Shown here: positions 32,407-32,788 of the stretch, piece by piece
Numbering within the stretch: position 1 is the first letter of the stretch
Layout of the letters: every line of letters starts with the position of its first letter
NCBI GenBank assembly: GCA_016926205.1
Contig: JAFGPB010000078.1
Span: forward strand, 1 to 32,788
DNA: 32,788 nucleotides
Origin: Bacteroidales bacterium
GTDB lineage: Bacteria > Bacteroidota > Bacteroidia > Bacteroidales > UBA10428
Direction of reading: 5' to 3'
Position numbers and translations under genes: made by a program
Notes under the pieces: model-generated
Told to the model about the DNA's origin: nothing
Database searches by the model: none
What the model saw: only the letters and a program-made list of their open reading frames with translations

Positions 32407-32788
32407 ATGAATACAATAAAGTTATCGAATGCTGCCGGAAGATTTGTACCTGTCCCGGTGATATTAATGCTTCTTCTCACGGTCGGGGTATCTGCACAGG
32501 ATACCGTTTCAGAAGCTGATACAACACGTACGAATGCCGTGCGGGTATTCCTCGATTGCAGGTTTTGTGATCTGGATTATATGAAGAAGGAAATACCCTA
32601 TATTAATTATGTAAGAGACATCAGAGAATCGCAATTATATTTGCTCATATCCAGTCAGCAAGCTTCCAGCGGAGGTACTCATGTAACATTGTTTTTTTCC
32701 GGACGGGAGGAATTTGCAGGTATGACGGATACCCTGTATTTTAATACCTATCCCGACGATACTGATGATATGAGGCGCTCGGGACTCA
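32407..32788 (+). CDS. Secreted Bacteroidetes protein of unknown function (5' part)
   Basis: The first 127 codons of a gene that runs off the window. ATG 32407 opens a protein with a signal peptide (VILMLLLTVGVSAQ, about residues 18-31). The mature part has VFLDCRFCDLDYMKKEIPYINYVRD...SQLYLLISSQQASSGG, a pattern I recognise from conserved Bacteroidetes outer-membrane-type hypothetical proteins whose function is unknown to me. The CxxC pair (DCRFCD) right after the signal is a constant feature of them. It is divergent from the two-component pair across 264 bp that contain the kinase promoter; no clear promoter was found for this gene. Confidence 0.65.
   Translation, partial: MNTIKLSNAAGRFVPVPVILMLLLTVGVSAQDTVSEADTTRTNAVRVFLDCRFCDLDYMKKEIPYINYVRDIRESQLYLLISSQQASSGGTHVTLFFSGREEFAGMTDTLYFNTYPDDTDDMRRSGL

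Overview
The window looks like a chromosomal piece of an anaerobic or facultative member of the Bacteroidota, probably Bacteroidales/Marinilabiliales-like. The evidence is several promoters that fit the Bacteroidetes pattern (TTTG, about 20 bp, TAnnTTTG), a general lack of Shine-Dalgarno sequences, a Bacteroidetes-type dipeptidyl peptidase IV, LytS/LytTR regulators and Bacteroidetes-type lipoprotein signals. No tRNA, rRNA, CRISPR array or intact transposase was seen.

Layout. Positions 1-3975 hold the tail of a Gfo/Idh/MocA-like oxidoreductase, a convergent dipeptidyl peptidase IV and a lipoprotein PQQ-like beta-propeller. A 366-bp divergent regulatory region (3976-4341) follows, with a promoter for each side. 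From 4342 to 15965 nine genes lie in a row on the + strand: a membrane-anchored PQQ-like propeller, an NHL-like propeller, a 65-residue four-cysteine protein, a Tat-type NapG-like protein with four iron-sulfur clusters, a NapH/NosR-like membrane iron-sulfur protein, a three-helix membrane PQQ-like propeller, a NuoE-NuoF-ferredoxin fusion, a NuoG-ferredoxin/GltD-like flavoprotein without the usual NAD(P)-binding domain, and a secreted propeller. This is the strongest candidate for an undescribed system. Read together, it looks like a route carrying electrons from NADH in the cytoplasm, through a flavoprotein/iron-sulfur pair, into a NapGH-type membrane conduit and out to the periplasm, with beta-propellers as partner, scaffold or terminal component. 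No known terminal reductase and no c-type heme motif were seen in it.

Positions 16006-19951 hold a B12-binding radical SAM protein, a membrane-bound LytTR regulator and another divergent secreted propeller. Positions 20111-25486 hold a glycosyltransferase followed by an ABC ATPase and its ten-helix FtsX-type permease (YbbA/YbbP-like).

Positions 25487-28263 are a compact island wedged between the stop codons of two convergent genes. It begins and ends with a 12-bp perfect inverted repeat and carries three copies of an AT-rich repeat of about 120 bp, a second short inverted-repeat element, a Firmicutes-like membrane-protein/Xre pair with a true Shine-Dalgarno, and an ArsF-ArsG-like pair. The rest (28264-32788) holds an APC amino-acid permease, a lipoprotein-like O-methyltransferase, a LytS/LytT two-component pair and the start of a secreted Bacteroidetes protein.
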